Notes: a model not told the origin generated them from the letters alone. Positions 47,334 through 58,459 are shown, counted from the stretch's first letter. The stretch: 64,000 nt of DNA from Sialis fuliginosa (GCA_961205875.1 OY540816.1:10736701-10800700); one strand, 5' to 3'. Made by a program: numbers and translations.

Positions 47334-48695
47334 CACTACCATAGATAAAATCAGTATTTTTTAATTTGTTTTTAAATCAAACTCAATATATTTCAGATTG
47401 TAAAAAAATTCGAAAATTAAGGCTTATATTTACAAAGCAAATTAGACAACATTTGAATGAATTATTAGAATGAAAAATAATCAAGTTGTGGGATATTTCA
47501 CTTTTTAAATATTCTACCAAGTTCAAAAAGCATGTTACAACAAAAATCTTTCAATTTTGTTTTAATACCCAAAATAACAGTTTGAGAGCCGCTGCTGTAA
47601 TGGACGACGAGCTACCGGTCGCGTGTAATCGCCGATAGCCGCGTCTCGTTTACGCCGAAATTGAATTTTTCGATACCACGTCGTTGGTCGTAAATCAAAA
47701 CGAATGTGTGATTTGTATATTTTTGCAACATTCATATGATTTTAATCTAAATCGGCTAATGATGTGTATTACATAGTTAATCGTGATGCATGTATATTCC
47801 GCTGGCAGTCCCACTATAGCACCCCTCAAAAAAACCTATTGCATAATTTGTTGCTATTTTGTACATTCGTGATGCTATTTTTCAACCCTTTTTTTAAATG
47901 TGAAACATTAAGGATTTTAATTTCAACCTTTTTACTTCTATGTTCCGAAGGAAATGGAAGTATTGTAATAATAATATAATATCTCGAAAAATTATACAAG
48001 CTAGAAACTTAAAATTTTAACTGAAAATGACCCCTAAATAAAGTTGTAAAAAATTAGAAAATATGTTTTCAAGAGGTCATCAAGTTAGGCACCAAAGATA
48101 CATATACCTAGACGTGTGAATTTGAACTTATTTTTTATTTAATTAAAACTGTGTGTGACACAAAGGGTTAGTTGATATTTTACAAACATCTACGAAAGGG
48201 TTTAATTGGCAACCATAAATCATTTTTCTTTGACGTAATTTTGATTTACATTAGTTTGAAATGTACACTTGGAGCTTATGTCTTTATAAAAATAAAGTTG
48301 ATTTATTTAGATGTATGTTTCTGAAAGCAGCTGCATTAGTGCGATATAAAATGTGATTTATTTTAATTAATCTGATACAAACACGTGGTTTTCTGTATGT
48401 ATTTATTAATTTATTATTAATAAATTTTGTGAATATGCGATATTATGAATTTCTCGGTATTGATTAATAAAATATATGTTTTCTATTTTAAATTGGAATA
48501 GTTGTACTTTGGTTTTGGTTATGTAGTAGAATTTTACATTATAGTATATAGATTCTTATTTTATTAGTCTGCATTTTCGTTAATGTCAATGTTATATTTA
48601 AATATCAGTTTTATATACGGTACTTTATATATAGGTTTAGATATAATTTTATATACACTTCGGATATGGATTCAAATACGGATTTTGTTACTTTA
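47334..48695. other. AT-rich stretch with a GC-richer patch at 47580-47700
   Basis: Around 47590-47690 the sequence is CpG-rich (GGACGACGAGCTACCGGTCG; CGCGTCTCGTTTACGCCG) with no long open frame. A fragment at about 47940-48020 (TTCCGAAGGAAATG, ATATCTCGAAAAATTATACA) resembles the AGGGTTCCG family. A TTCGGATATGGATT fragment lies at about 48658. The frame at 47764-47979 has no recognisable domain. Confidence 0.4.
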
Positions 48696-48697
48696 TA

Positions 48698-49243
48698 AGG
48701 TACTTGCACCAGTCTTGGATATGACTCCAGTAATGGCTATTTTTTAATTTAATGTACTGAATTATAAATATTTGTTGATATTGGATTACTACCATTTCTG
48801 AATATTAATCTATATACATTTAACTGTCTTACAGCGTGATTTGATGACAATTGGCCAATAGAAGTCAAAATGGTGGATATTTAAAATAATTATTAGTATA
48901 TTTTATATTTAATATTATCACAGCAACTGCTTTACATTGTTTCAAATTTGAAGATTCTTTCTTTTATATCTTTTGTGCCGTAGTACTTATCATTTTGTAA
49001 TCATTAGCAAGTGTCTATCACTGGGTGCCTATTACTGGTTTTACTTTATCCATTACTGGAGAAAAAAACATAAACAAAATAAAAATAAACTATATTTGCG
49101 AACTTTGGTAATTAAATTGATTAAATAAAGAGTTACTTGTTTTATTAGTTACATGAGTTTATGATAATTACAAAAAAGAAGCCCATCAATCACAAAAACA
49201 GTAAACATTTCTCTTATAGCGGCCATAACTGGTGCCAGTACCT
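48698..49243 (+). mobile_element. MITE of the AGGTACTGGCGCCAG family
   Basis: The ends are TA-AGGTACTTGCACCAG and CTGGTGCCAGTACCT-TA. It carries the full block order of the family (CCAGTAATGGCT, TTACAGCGTGATTTGATGAC, GGTTTTACTTTATCCATTAC, CTCTTATAGCGGCCATAAC). It is non-coding and about 546 bp long. Confidence 0.75.
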
Positions 49244-49245
49244 TA

Positions 49246-49980
49246 CTTATTATTAATATTTGTCTTTGCCCGCAGCTTTTTGTAAAGCTCCGTAACATCT
49301 GTACTATTACATTAAAACAAAAAATTAAACTATTTTTTTTTAAATAAAATGTTGGAAAACACTGGTTTTTCTATTCACACGTACATAAAATGAATGCATC
49401 TATATATGCACGTGTCTGTGTATGTATATGTGTATTTTCCATTAGTGTTTAATAGTAATGTACTCTCAATGTTATTCCCGATTCCTGCTACGCGCGTGGT
49501 AAAATAGAGCTACATGATATATTTAGGTGCGGGCTTTCCGCCATTAGTTCGAGAGATAGAGCTTAAAAAAATTGCATTAGTGCAGAAAGGCGAATACAAA
49601 CTGGGACATTTTATAGGTTGGCGATCGATTGAAAAATTAAAGTAGTAATTTATACAAGGCTGTATCCACTTTAATTGGGACGGGGGAGGGAAGATGTTTT
49701 GATTGCATTCTGTTATGGCTGTCTATAAGAACAAATAGGTTGTTATGTAATTTACAGTGTGCTAAATTTGTCTATTTACCTCAAATCACCCATAAAGATT
49801 AATTGAAGTTTTCAGTTTGATGATTAGATGGAATTTATTTTAACATTGCTTTTTGATAAAGATAAAATCTAAAACATTTTTGCTTCCTCGCAATATCGAA
49901 GATACGAGAAAGCTTTGTAATCGTTTCAGATTGAGACAAAAAAAATGTTCTCCGATTTCAAAATTTTAAATTGGTCTTTC
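49246..49980. other. Stretch with no recognised gene
   Basis: GT-rich runs lie at about 49405-49435 and a slightly GC-richer patch at about 49480-49560. No element boundary or coding is supported. Confidence 0.4.
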
Positions 49981-49984
49981 CGTT

Positions 49985-50240
49985 TCACGTCAAGAAAAAC
50001 ACTCTTCGTTCCGTGTCTGTCTGTCTGTCCGTCTGTCCGTCCGTGTGTGTGTATGTCTGTCCCCTGAATCTTTGTCACACGTAGAACTCATGAACCACTG
50101 AACCGATATTAGTGAAACTTGGTTGGATGGTTGGGTCTGGCTTGAGAATGGTCCCATTTCATCAAATTCGTGTGTAAGGTGGAGAGGTGACATCCCAAAA
50201 TATTTATTTTTTCAAGATATCTCAAGAACGACACATGTTA
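49985..50240. repeat. GTCTGTC/GTCCGTCC repeat with CACTGAACCGATATTAGTG block
   Basis: A GTCT/GTCC run (about 50015-50065) is followed by GAACCACTGAACCGATATT, the kind of block found near the 5' end of Helitron-like elements and at 26690. I cannot define the ends. Confidence 0.45.
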
Positions 50241-51099
50241 CGTGAAAATTTAATAGAAAATTTTTTGTAGAGCATTAAATTTCTTATAATATGGGTCTAC
50301 AACGTTTGTTGTAAAATATTCCCTTACAAAGATTTATGTCATTTCGACGTTTTAAATGTCATTGAATCTTATTATAAATAGGTATAAAGCTATACATTAA
50401 TAATTAACTAATATTGTAATCAATCAATTATTTAGTTTGTATGTTTAATCTTGATGTAGTGAATATAGTCTATTATTATTATCAAGTTTATAATTACTGT
50501 TGATTATTGAATATGTTATGTAATTAAGAAAATATAATATAATATTACACAAATTGAAAGGGATTTGAGTAGTGTCATTTTCAACATTTAGCTCCAACCC
50601 TATGCTTAATAGCTTTCAGTTTGGGCATCGGTGATTTTACTAGGAACTGATATGGATTTAAGATTATTACTGGAAACGATTTATTATTGGTTTTAGCTGA
50701 CAGTAATTTAAACGTACAATGGGTTTTGCGGAGCAAACTGTCACTGAAATCTGAAATACTTAATTCAGTTTATATAAATTGAATTTATTTATAGAGTTAG
50801 CACATAATTTGTAAAAATCAGTATGCAAGCTTTGTTGTTACAATACAATTAATATAAAGTTCATTATGCAAATAATATCTTCCATAAGTGCAGCGGAACT
50901 CAGTAGTAGGTATATCGAAAAACATTAAAAACGTGTTTTTTATTTTGGCTTACAAATTGTTTTAAGGTTAGAAAACGCATTCGAATTTAATTAATTTAAC
51001 GAGATTCAGAATGGCAAATACAAAATGGTGGGAAAAATCGCTTAATGTATTGAAAGTGTTTAGTTTTTTTAATGCTCTAAAATTCTATTCTAAACAAAC
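50241..51099. other. AT-rich stretch with no recognised gene
   Basis: I see no supported feature here. Confidence 0.4.
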
Positions 51100-51214
51100 T
51101 TCCAGCTAACACTATTTGCTAGGTATTAAAAATAAATGACAACACACTCAAATGTAGCGAATGAAATCGTACATATCATAACTTTGATACTTGCGAGATA
51201 AGTACAATCAGCGA
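51100..51214 (-). repeat. Dispersed repeat, partner of 6138-6262
   Basis: Its reverse complement matches 6138-6262 with the blocks GTCGCTGAT, CGATTTCATTCGCTACAT and GAGTGTGTTGTCATTTAT in order. No termini are visible. Confidence 0.6.
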
Positions 51215-52072
51215 CTTAAAATAAGTGCTGCCAAGCGTACCTCATAAAATACATAGTATTTACATTATCACACACTGCTTTTAAATATCGAGGAATTTCA
51301 TAACATTTTGACACTTAGCAAATAGCAAATAAACCTGCATTGAAATTAGCGCGACTAAAAAAAATAAAAATAAAAGATCTTGCGTTTTTATTTTCCTAAT
51401 CTAACCTTATTTATTCAATAAAATTAGGAATTGAAATTGACGCGACCAAAAAAAAAAAAAAAATAGGTCCTCTCAGTTTTTATTTTTGCGGCTCTTAGTA
51501 AATTCGATTTATGCTATGCGGCCCAGAAGGTTCAAAAGGTTGGACACTATTATTGGTATACGTTAGTTTTACATCAAACAATGTTATTCCTCCTGTTGCA
51601 TCTATCCTGGGACACACTGTATATGAAACAACGATTGCTTTTTTCTGTGAAGTTATTGAACAGTTTGAAATAACTATGCAGTTGAAACCGGATATTAATG
51701 TTAGTTTTTCCCTATCGTTCTACTTATTTATGTCAATAGGATGTTATTTTAAACCCGTGGTTTAATTCCTTTTCTGAATACGACACTGTCAGTGTATCTG
51801 CATGAAACACGACAGCTCTTTGTGTGTCGAGCGGGCAACGTTTATCAGATATTGATTATCAACAGCTCCTTTGATCGAAAAATTTGATTAATCAGGTAAC
51901 CGGCTGATCAAACACTAGATAACTACATTACATGTATACGACATCAAGCTATCGATTTTTGTTATCTAATAAAAAGGATAATGTATAAGTAAATCAGATT
52001 AGTTTTACTCTTAGCCAGGTCTTTATGTGAAGTCATTATGTTTTCATTTGTTTATATTTAAAATATGCATGT
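51215..52072. other. AT-rich stretch with no recognised gene
   Basis: Two A-rich runs (about 51357-51378 and 51450-51468) each follow a GACGCGACC-like or GCGCGACT sequence. A frame at 51511-51765 is partly hydrophobic, with no recognised domain and no supporting signals. Confidence 0.35.
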
Positions 52073-52076
52073 ACCT

Positions 52077-53643
52077 TGTAATGTTCCGGTTCCTAGGGTA
52101 TGATATAATAATCATTGATGTCAACTCAAAATCTAGATTTCCCGCAATTACAAAATAAATTATTAGAATACGAATTATTATTAAAGTTTGTGGATTTGTG
52201 AAATAAAAAAGTGAGAATATTTCATGAACTGAATTTATTTTATTGTTGCAAAATTTCATAAACTCAAAAAATACACATATAAAAATAATATCCTTATACT
52301 AAATCCTTTTTTTTTTATCTAAAATCTAAATCTTTCATTCAAATCCTTTCACAACCTTTATTCTATATTTATTATTTCTTTTCTTTTTTTAAACAAAAAT
52401 CTTTCTTTTTCAAATACAAAAATCTTAAAACTAAATTCTTAAATCTAAACAACTTATCTTAATTTCAGAAGTCAACCTATATTTTCATTCTTCCAAATTT
52501 TTCATTATTATGTCGAATTAATTGTAATTTTAAATTCTGGTACTGGTCCACTGTTCTTCAAACTATCAAATAATCCCTTGATTACTGCACTGGTCCACTG
52601 TTCCGCTTTCGCTATATGTCTATCTTTGTTTAACTTATACTTTGCGTACTGTCACTGTTCACCTCTCTCACACATATTCAAACAACTGCTTTTATTTGTA
52701 ACAATTGTCTTTTATTTATTTTATTTATTGTCTTTCGTTGTTTTATTTTATGCTTCTTTTTAAATAATTTCGATGATTTTATTTAAATGCACTTTACTAT
52801 TATTTATTAACATATAATTGGTTAGTCGTTATTTTTTTATTTATTTACTATTTGTTTAACTGTTTAAATTTGTTGATGATGGATAATTTAATCTTTTATT
52901 TGTTATTATTTATTTTAAAATTTCTTTATTTCAATGTTATTTCATGTTTTCCCATTTTACGTAGTTTTATTGTTTTAAATAACTTTTTCTATTGTCACTT
53001 ATTTTATTCGTTATATTGTCTATTTCTGTTGCACTCATTTACATTTCAGGTCTTCTCTTTCTGTCCCACTACTTTTTATCGATGCTATTTTATTGTTTAA
53101 ATTTATTTATTTATTAATCTCTCCTCGTCGATTTCTTTTTTGTTTAACATTTATTTTATTCACTATTTATTATTTTCACTTTCTTCATTTACCAAATACT
53201 TTATTTATTCTTTATGCCGTTTTAAACTTTGTTATATCTCTTCTATTCTTAAATTCGCTGCGTTGCTTCTTTTTTTTTTTCTTATTATAACTATTATTTT
53301 AACACTTTAATTCACTTTTTCCATATACTTTTTCTATATCTTTGTTTTAAATATTCAATCTCCCATTATCAAACTATAACGAACTTCATATATCAATTTT
53401 TCTCTCTAAAAACGACTCTCCCCAACGACTCCTAAACTCGTTCTTATTCAGTTTTTTCTCGCACTTCACCCCTTTCTCTCCGACACCTTCACAAATCTAT
53501 CCCCACTAATCTGTCTGGATTGTTTTTTGTGTGTTACAAATATTTAGTGGTATTAAAACAATTTTTTCCTTTTATGCAGAATCTAAGTCCTTATTTATAT
53601 TTTAAATTGAATTCTGAGGGGTGTACCCATTTGACCTCTCACA
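52077..53643 (-). repeat. 3' LTR (element is on the minus strand)
   Basis: It is the same length as 56096-57662, with no difference found on reading through. The minus-strand sequence starts TGTGAGAGGTCAAATGGG and ends GGAACATTACA. On the plus strand it is T-rich, which produces several meaningless frames. Possible AATAAA signals occur on the minus strand near 52230-52240. Confidence 0.9.
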
Positions 53644-53660
53644 GTCTGCCCCCTCTCTCA
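53644..53660 (-). other. Polypurine tract
   Basis: The minus strand reads TGAGAGAGGGGGCAGAC immediately before the 3' LTR. Its position and purine run fit the plus-strand primer used in LTR-element replication. Confidence 0.75.
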
Positions 53661-53820
53661 AACAAAAATCTTTTCACTGCAAGGTATGGAAATTTTTTTC
53701 CATCCTGGAAGATATGAAAAATTTTTCCCTTCTTATTATCTATTTACATGACCTATTTTTTTTTACACTTCTTTACATTTCTAAACTTACATGCTAACTT
53801 ATATCTAACATCAAATATCT

Positions 53821-54840
53821 CTACTCATTTTCCCAATCATACACCTCTTTATAATAAGGTTTTAAGTTGGCAGTAAATAATTCCTTGAAAAATATTTCTG
53901 ACTTAAATTTTTTCTTTACATGCTTAAAACTTTTATTCTCATTACTTCCTCTTTTCAGTTCCTCTATCCGAAAACGTACATTTTTCTTTTTCTCTAACTT
54001 AAACTTATTTACTATTTCATTCGTCTTTATTAATAATTTTCTGTCCATTATCAAAATTTCTTTCTTTTTTCTAGCTTTCCCTCTAAATTTCATCATCTTA
54101 AACTTTCTCGCCCTTCGTCGCAGCATTCGGTTCATTTCTTTGTCAATATTCAAGTTTTTTCTCCACATATTCTGAAATTCTAGTTTACTTTTGTAATTTC
54201 TATCGACTATTTCTTTTACATCTATTTCATTTATACTTCTGATATTTAATTTTACTCCCTCAATTATTTCTGAAATTGTTTCTCTACCTTCATCAATATT
54301 CTTCTTCCAGTCATTTTCGCTATTTTCTTCCTTTTTCTTAAAATATTTTTCATCTAACAAAAATAATATGTCTAAATTCAATTCTTCATCTTCTGAATCT
54401 TTAACCTCCTTGATTTCTTCAGTATTTTCCTTATTCTGATTCCCTTCTATGACTTTTAATTTTTCGACTAACATTGAATCTTTCCTTAGGACGCCCTCGT
54501 CTTCTACCTTTACTGATTCTGTGATTATTTCTTTATTTAATAAGTATTTTCCTAAGACGCCCTCGTTTTGTACCTTTACTGATTCTTTCGTTACTTCTTT
54601 TTCTCTGAATAAATTTTCTAATCCTACATTTCCCTCAATCGCTTCTTCTCCCGTTTCCCTTAACCTTTTTCTTTCCCTTCGCGTATCATATTTTTCGGTA
54701 TTTAACTTACTTTTTCCTGTAACTTCAAACTTTTGCCCATTGTCTACCTCTTTTTGTTGTATGTTTAACCCGTCATTTTCTTTTTTGTTTACGTACACTA
54801 TCCCGGGCTGCTTATAATGTACCGTTTCTAGTTTTCCGAC
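53821..54840 (-). CDS. ORF2 of the LTR element, unknown function
   Basis: The frame is open from 54840 to the stop at 53821, about 339 codons. There is no ATG near its beginning (the codon at 54796-54798 is GTG), and it overlaps the end of gag by 13 bases in the -1 frame. This suggests expression as a gag extension. The protein is highly charged and Lys/Glu-rich. A 22-residue tandem repeat lies about residues 67-110, counting from that GTG (KESVKVQNEGVL and TESVKVEDEGVL). An acidic stretch (KDSEDEELNLDILFLLDE) follows, then a basic region (MLRRRARKFKMMKFRGKARK). The last residues (NLKPYYKEVYDWENE) resemble the LKPYY-type ends of some Gypsy Pol proteins, so the tail may be a Pol remnant. I recognise no enzymatic motif. 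Function is unknown. Confidence 0.6.
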   Translation of the reverse strand, partial: VGKLETVHYKQPGIVYVNKKENDGLNIQQKEVDNGQKFEVTGKSKLNTEKYDTRRERKRLRETGEEAIEGNVGLENLFREKEVTKESVKVQNEGVLGKYLLNKEIITESVKVEDEGVLRKDSMLVEKLKVIEGNQNKENTEEIKEVKDSEDEELNLDILFLLDEKYFKKKEENSENDWKKNIDEGRETISEIIEGVKLNIRSINEIDVKEIVDRNYKSKLEFQNMWRKNLNIDKEMNRMLRRRARKFKMMKFRGKARKKKEILIMDRKLLIKTNEIVNKFKLEKKKNVRFRIEELKRGSNENKSFKHVKKKFKSEIFFKELFTANLKPYYKEVYDWENE

Positions 54841-55964
54841 TCAATGTTTCTGATCTGCCTTTCACTCCTTATATTCCCATTTCTCTCTTCTCCCCTCTGT
54901 TCCATATTTCTATCGTAATTTCTTTCCTTATTTTCTTCTCTATTGCTATTATAATTTCTTCCATTGTTTTGCTCCCGATTGCCATTATATCTATTCTCCT
55001 GCCCTACATTCCTGGGGTAAATAATTTCTGATTCATCTAAGATATCGTAAATTTCTGTGATTTCTTCCTTTCCTACTCCTCTCAAGAGCGGCCATATGAC
55101 TGGTTCAAAATGTTTGCAGATTAGCCCAATAACCTCTTCCTTATTCATGGGTGGTTCGAGGTACCCAGCCTCATTATACATTTTAATAAAATATTCCCGT
55201 CGACTAAACCGGGAATATCTGAAATTCTTAGTATTATATAGTCTTTGTAAAAAATCCTGTTGTTTATTTCTTGACCAGAAGCATTTCCTAAACCATATTT
55301 TGAAATCCCCGAAGTGTTGTATCTCTTTTTCGCTGGCTTTGTAAAAATCCAGATGCCCCCCCCATAAACTTCGTTCTGCCACATCTAGTTTTTCATTTTC
55401 ATCCATATATTTGCAATTTAATTCTACATGCTTCTCTAATCTCCTTATAAACTCTATTGGATGCTCACCTCTCTTTAACCCTGTAAATTCCACTCTCCTA
55501 TTTCTTTCTTTTAATTCCTTTATCTCATTTATTCCTCTTATAATCGCCAACTCCTTTTTTACTTCTTCCAACTCACCTCCTACTTCATTTTTCTCTACTA
55601 CTATTTCTTTTTTTCCTTCAATACTATTTATTTCCGATTTATTCTCATTTTCTATTTCCTCTTTTTTCCTTCTCTCATCCCGTCGAAACATCCATTCCAG
55701 TTTACTGTTTAACCCATTTACTTCCTTTCTTACTTCATCATTTTCCAATTTACTGTTATTCATTTCTTTCCTCATTTCATAATTGTTTTCATTTATTTTA
55801 GTCATTTCACTTTTTAAGCTTTTCATTTCCTTGCACATTTCCCTAAGAAAATCTTTCACGTCATCCATTTCATTATTTTTTCTGATGGGCGTCGATGCCC
55901 CGAACCCTGAATCATGGTCAGAACTTTCCGTCATTTCTACCTTATTTTTTCCTTCCGCCATCAT
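54828..55964 (-). CDS. gag: Gag-like protein of the LTR element
   Basis: The protein has 378 residues and starts at the ATG at 55962-55964; the next codon is also ATG. Residues about 30-155 are charged and predicted coiled coil (LREMCKEMKSLKSEM and following heptads). Residues about 160-320 form the conserved part, with RRVEFTGLKRGEHPIEFIRR, ELNCKYMDENEKLDVAERSL, FKIWFRKCFWSRNKQQDF and a YNEAGYLEPPMNKEEVI segment. That arrangement fits a retrotransposon capsid (Gypsy-type gag). The tail (about 325-378) is Arg/Asn/Glu-rich, with no CCHC zinc knuckle. It probably packages the element RNA. It lies about 130 bases after the primer-binding site. The family call is from pattern, not a search. Confidence 0.7.
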   Translation of the reverse strand: MMAEGKNKVEMTESSDHDSGFGASTPIRKNNEMDDVKDFLREMCKEMKSLKSEMTKINENNYEMRKEMNNSKLENDEVRKEVNGLNSKLEWMFRRDERRKKEEIENENKSEINSIEGKKEIVVEKNEVGGELEEVKKELAIIRGINEIKELKERNRRVEFTGLKRGEHPIEFIRRLEKHVELNCKYMDENEKLDVAERSLWGGHLDFYKASEKEIQHFGDFKIWFRKCFWSRNKQQDFLQRLYNTKNFRYSRFSRREYFIKMYNEAGYLEPPMNKEEVIGLICKHFEPVIWPLLRGVGKEEITEIYDILDESEIIYPRNVGQENRYNGNREQNNGRNYNSNREENKERNYDRNMEQRGEERNGNIRSERQIRNIESEN

Positions 55965-56077
55965 TCCTTTATTATGTCAATATTTTTCTAAAAATATATA
56001 TAAAACAATATTTCCTTTCCCTTATTCACCAAATTCAGCTCATAAAAATCTTCCCCCCTTCTTAAAAAAATCCCTTT

Positions 56078-56091
56078 GGTTAGAGCCCCCA
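56078..56091 (-). other. Primer-binding site, tRNA-Pro-like
   Basis: Four bases inside the 5' LTR the minus strand reads TGGGGGCTCTAACC. The first nine bases match the complement of the tRNA-Pro 3' end used by some retroelements. The match does not continue, so the tRNA identity is tentative. Confidence 0.55.
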
Positions 56092-56095
56092 ATTT

Positions 56096-57662
56096 TGTAA
56101 TGTTCCGGTTCCTAGGGTATGATATAATAATCATTGATGTCAACTCAAAATCTAGATTTCCCGCAATTACAAAATAAATTATTAGAATACGAATTATTAT
56201 TAAAGTTTGTGGATTTGTGAAATAAAAAAGTGAGAATATTTCATGAACTGAATTTATTTTATTGTTGCAAAATTTCATAAACTCAAAAAATACACATATA
56301 AAAATAATATCCTTATACTAAATCCTTTTTTTTTTATCTAAAATCTAAATCTTTCATTCAAATCCTTTCACAACCTTTATTCTATATTTATTATTTCTTT
56401 TCTTTTTTTAAACAAAAATCTTTCTTTTTCAAATACAAAAATCTTAAAACTAAATTCTTAAATCTAAACAACTTATCTTAATTTCAGAAGTCAACCTATA
56501 TTTTCATTCTTCCAAATTTTTCATTATTATGTCGAATTAATTGTAATTTTAAATTCTGGTACTGGTCCACTGTTCTTCAAACTATCAAATAATCCCTTGA
56601 TTACTGCACTGGTCCACTGTTCCGCTTTCGCTATATGTCTATCTTTGTTTAACTTATACTTTGCGTACTGTCACTGTTCACCTCTCTCACACATATTCAA
56701 ACAACTGCTTTTATTTGTAACAATTGTCTTTTATTTATTTTATTTATTGTCTTTCGTTGTTTTATTTTATGCTTCTTTTTAAATAATTTCGATGATTTTA
56801 TTTAAATGCACTTTACTATTATTTATTAACATATAATTGGTTAGTCGTTATTTTTTTATTTATTTACTATTTGTTTAACTGTTTAAATTTGTTGATGATG
56901 GATAATTTAATCTTTTATTTGTTATTATTTATTTTAAAATTTCTTTATTTCAATGTTATTTCATGTTTTCCCATTTTACGTAGTTTTATTGTTTTAAATA
57001 ACTTTTTCTATTGTCACTTATTTTATTCGTTATATTGTCTATTTCTGTTGCACTCATTTACATTTCAGGTCTTCTCTTTCTGTCCCACTACTTTTTATCG
57101 ATGCTATTTTATTGTTTAAATTTATTTATTTATTAATCTCTCCTCGTCGATTTCTTTTTTGTTTAACATTTATTTTATTCACTATTTATTATTTTCACTT
57201 TCTTCATTTACCAAATACTTTATTTATTCTTTATGCCGTTTTAAACTTTGTTATATCTCTTCTATTCTTAAATTCGCTGCGTTGCTTCTTTTTTTTTTTC
57301 TTATTATAACTATTATTTTAACACTTTAATTCACTTTTTCCATATACTTTTTCTATATCTTTGTTTTAAATATTCAATCTCCCATTATCAAACTATAACG
57401 AACTTCATATATCAATTTTTCTCTCTAAAAACGACTCTCCCCAACGACTCCTAAACTCGTTCTTATTCAGTTTTTTCTCGCACTTCACCCCTTTCTCTCC
57501 GACACCTTCACAAATCTATCCCCACTAATCTGTCTGGATTGTTTTTTGTGTGTTACAAATATTTAGTGGTATTAAAACAATTTTTTCCTTTTATGCAGAA
57601 TCTAAGTCCTTATTTATATTTTAAATTGAATTCTGAGGGGTGTACCCATTTGACCTCTCACA
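56096..57662 (-). repeat. 5' LTR (element is on the minus strand)
   Basis: It is the copy of 52077-53643 at a constant offset of 4019. It carries the promoter by inference from position; I did not identify a TATA box or start site with confidence. Confidence 0.9.
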
Positions 57663-57750
57663 ACCTACAACGTTTGATGTTCATTCTACATATGTTAAAA
57701 CATTTAATTATTGAAAGATCAAATTTGAGTTAAATTAAATATAACACCCA

Positions 57751-58459
57751 TAAAATAACAGTGGCACCGGAGCAGCCGGGTAGAGGGGAGATTACTCCCA
57801 CAAAATTTTCAGTGTGGGGGGAGGGCAGGGCAATGAATACTTTTTACACCTCCCCCCAAAATTTGAATCCTGTTTTAAGGGCGGGTTTGAAGCGACGTAT
57901 AATTATAAAAGTCTATTTTCTGTGATTTTTTTACTCTTAAAAATTCTTTAGTTTTTGTAAACTGGTGTTAAAGCTCAGAAACAAATTATAAAATGTAACC
58001 ATAAATCTCTTCAGAGACAAAGAAAAATAAAAAGTGAGTGCAGTGAAACCTCGTTAGTATGTTTTGCTTTAGTTTGTTTTTTTTTTCTTTAGGTCCCGAC
58101 ATTCTTCCATAAGACCCCATGTTAAAATATTTCGTTAGTGCGTTTTTCTCGTTAATAAGGTGTTTTCCCTCAGTCCCTTTAACTCAATCGTTCCCGAGTT
58201 TTTGTACCGATATTGCTGATTTTTCTGTCATCAATTCATACCTATCTATGTATACTAAAATTGCAGAACGTTGGTAATTGCATTGTTGATACATTCAATT
58301 TAATTTTTTTTAACAAATAATACAATATTAATCAAGCTAAAGAAAATTGAAGTCAATTTTGAATTTTAAAAACGCCAAATAAAATTATTAATTAATTTTT
58401 GAGGTTAGTACTCCCCCCCCCCCCAGAAAAAAATTGTTTCCGGCGCCACTGTTAATGAA
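57751..58459. mobile_element. hAT-like MITE (CAGTGGCACCGGAG termini)
   Basis: The element 57759-58451 starts CAGTGGCACCGGAG and ends TTTCCGGCGCCACTG. The outer 8 bases (TAAAATAA and TTAATGAA) match at 5 of 8. Inside are G-rich blocks (GTGGGGGGAGGG), a poly-C run at about 58410-58422 and a pogo/Tigger-like terminus (CAGTGAAACCTCGTTAGTAT at 58040), perhaps a nested fragment. It is non-coding. Confidence 0.65.

Larger units (their letters stand above)
52073..57666 (-). mobile_element. Gag-only LTR retrotransposon, complete structure
   Basis: Two 1567-bp LTRs (52077-53643 and 56096-57662) begin TG and end CA. They are flanked by the 4-bp duplication ACCT (52073-52076 and 57663-57666). On the minus strand the 2452-bp interior has a primer-binding site beside the 5' LTR, a gag-like ORF, a second ORF and a polypurine tract beside the 3' LTR. 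No protease (DSG/DTG), reverse transcriptase (YxDD), RNase H or integrase motif is visible. It must therefore rely on enzymes from an autonomous relative. The 4-bp duplication and TG/CA ends fit the Gypsy-like group best. Confidence 0.9.

Noticed and set aside
52578..53717. Plus-strand open frames rich in Phe/Leu inside the LTRs (52578, 52852, 53093, 53520 and their copies at +4019)
   Set aside because: They are produced by T-rich LTR sequence on the non-coding strand and occur twice only because the LTRs are duplicated.
53867..55782. Plus-strand frames opposite gag and ORF2 (53867-54175, 54449-54817, 55057-55344, 55411-55782)
   Set aside because: They are antisense shadows of AG-rich minus-strand coding sequence, with Ser/Phe-rich translations lacking domains.
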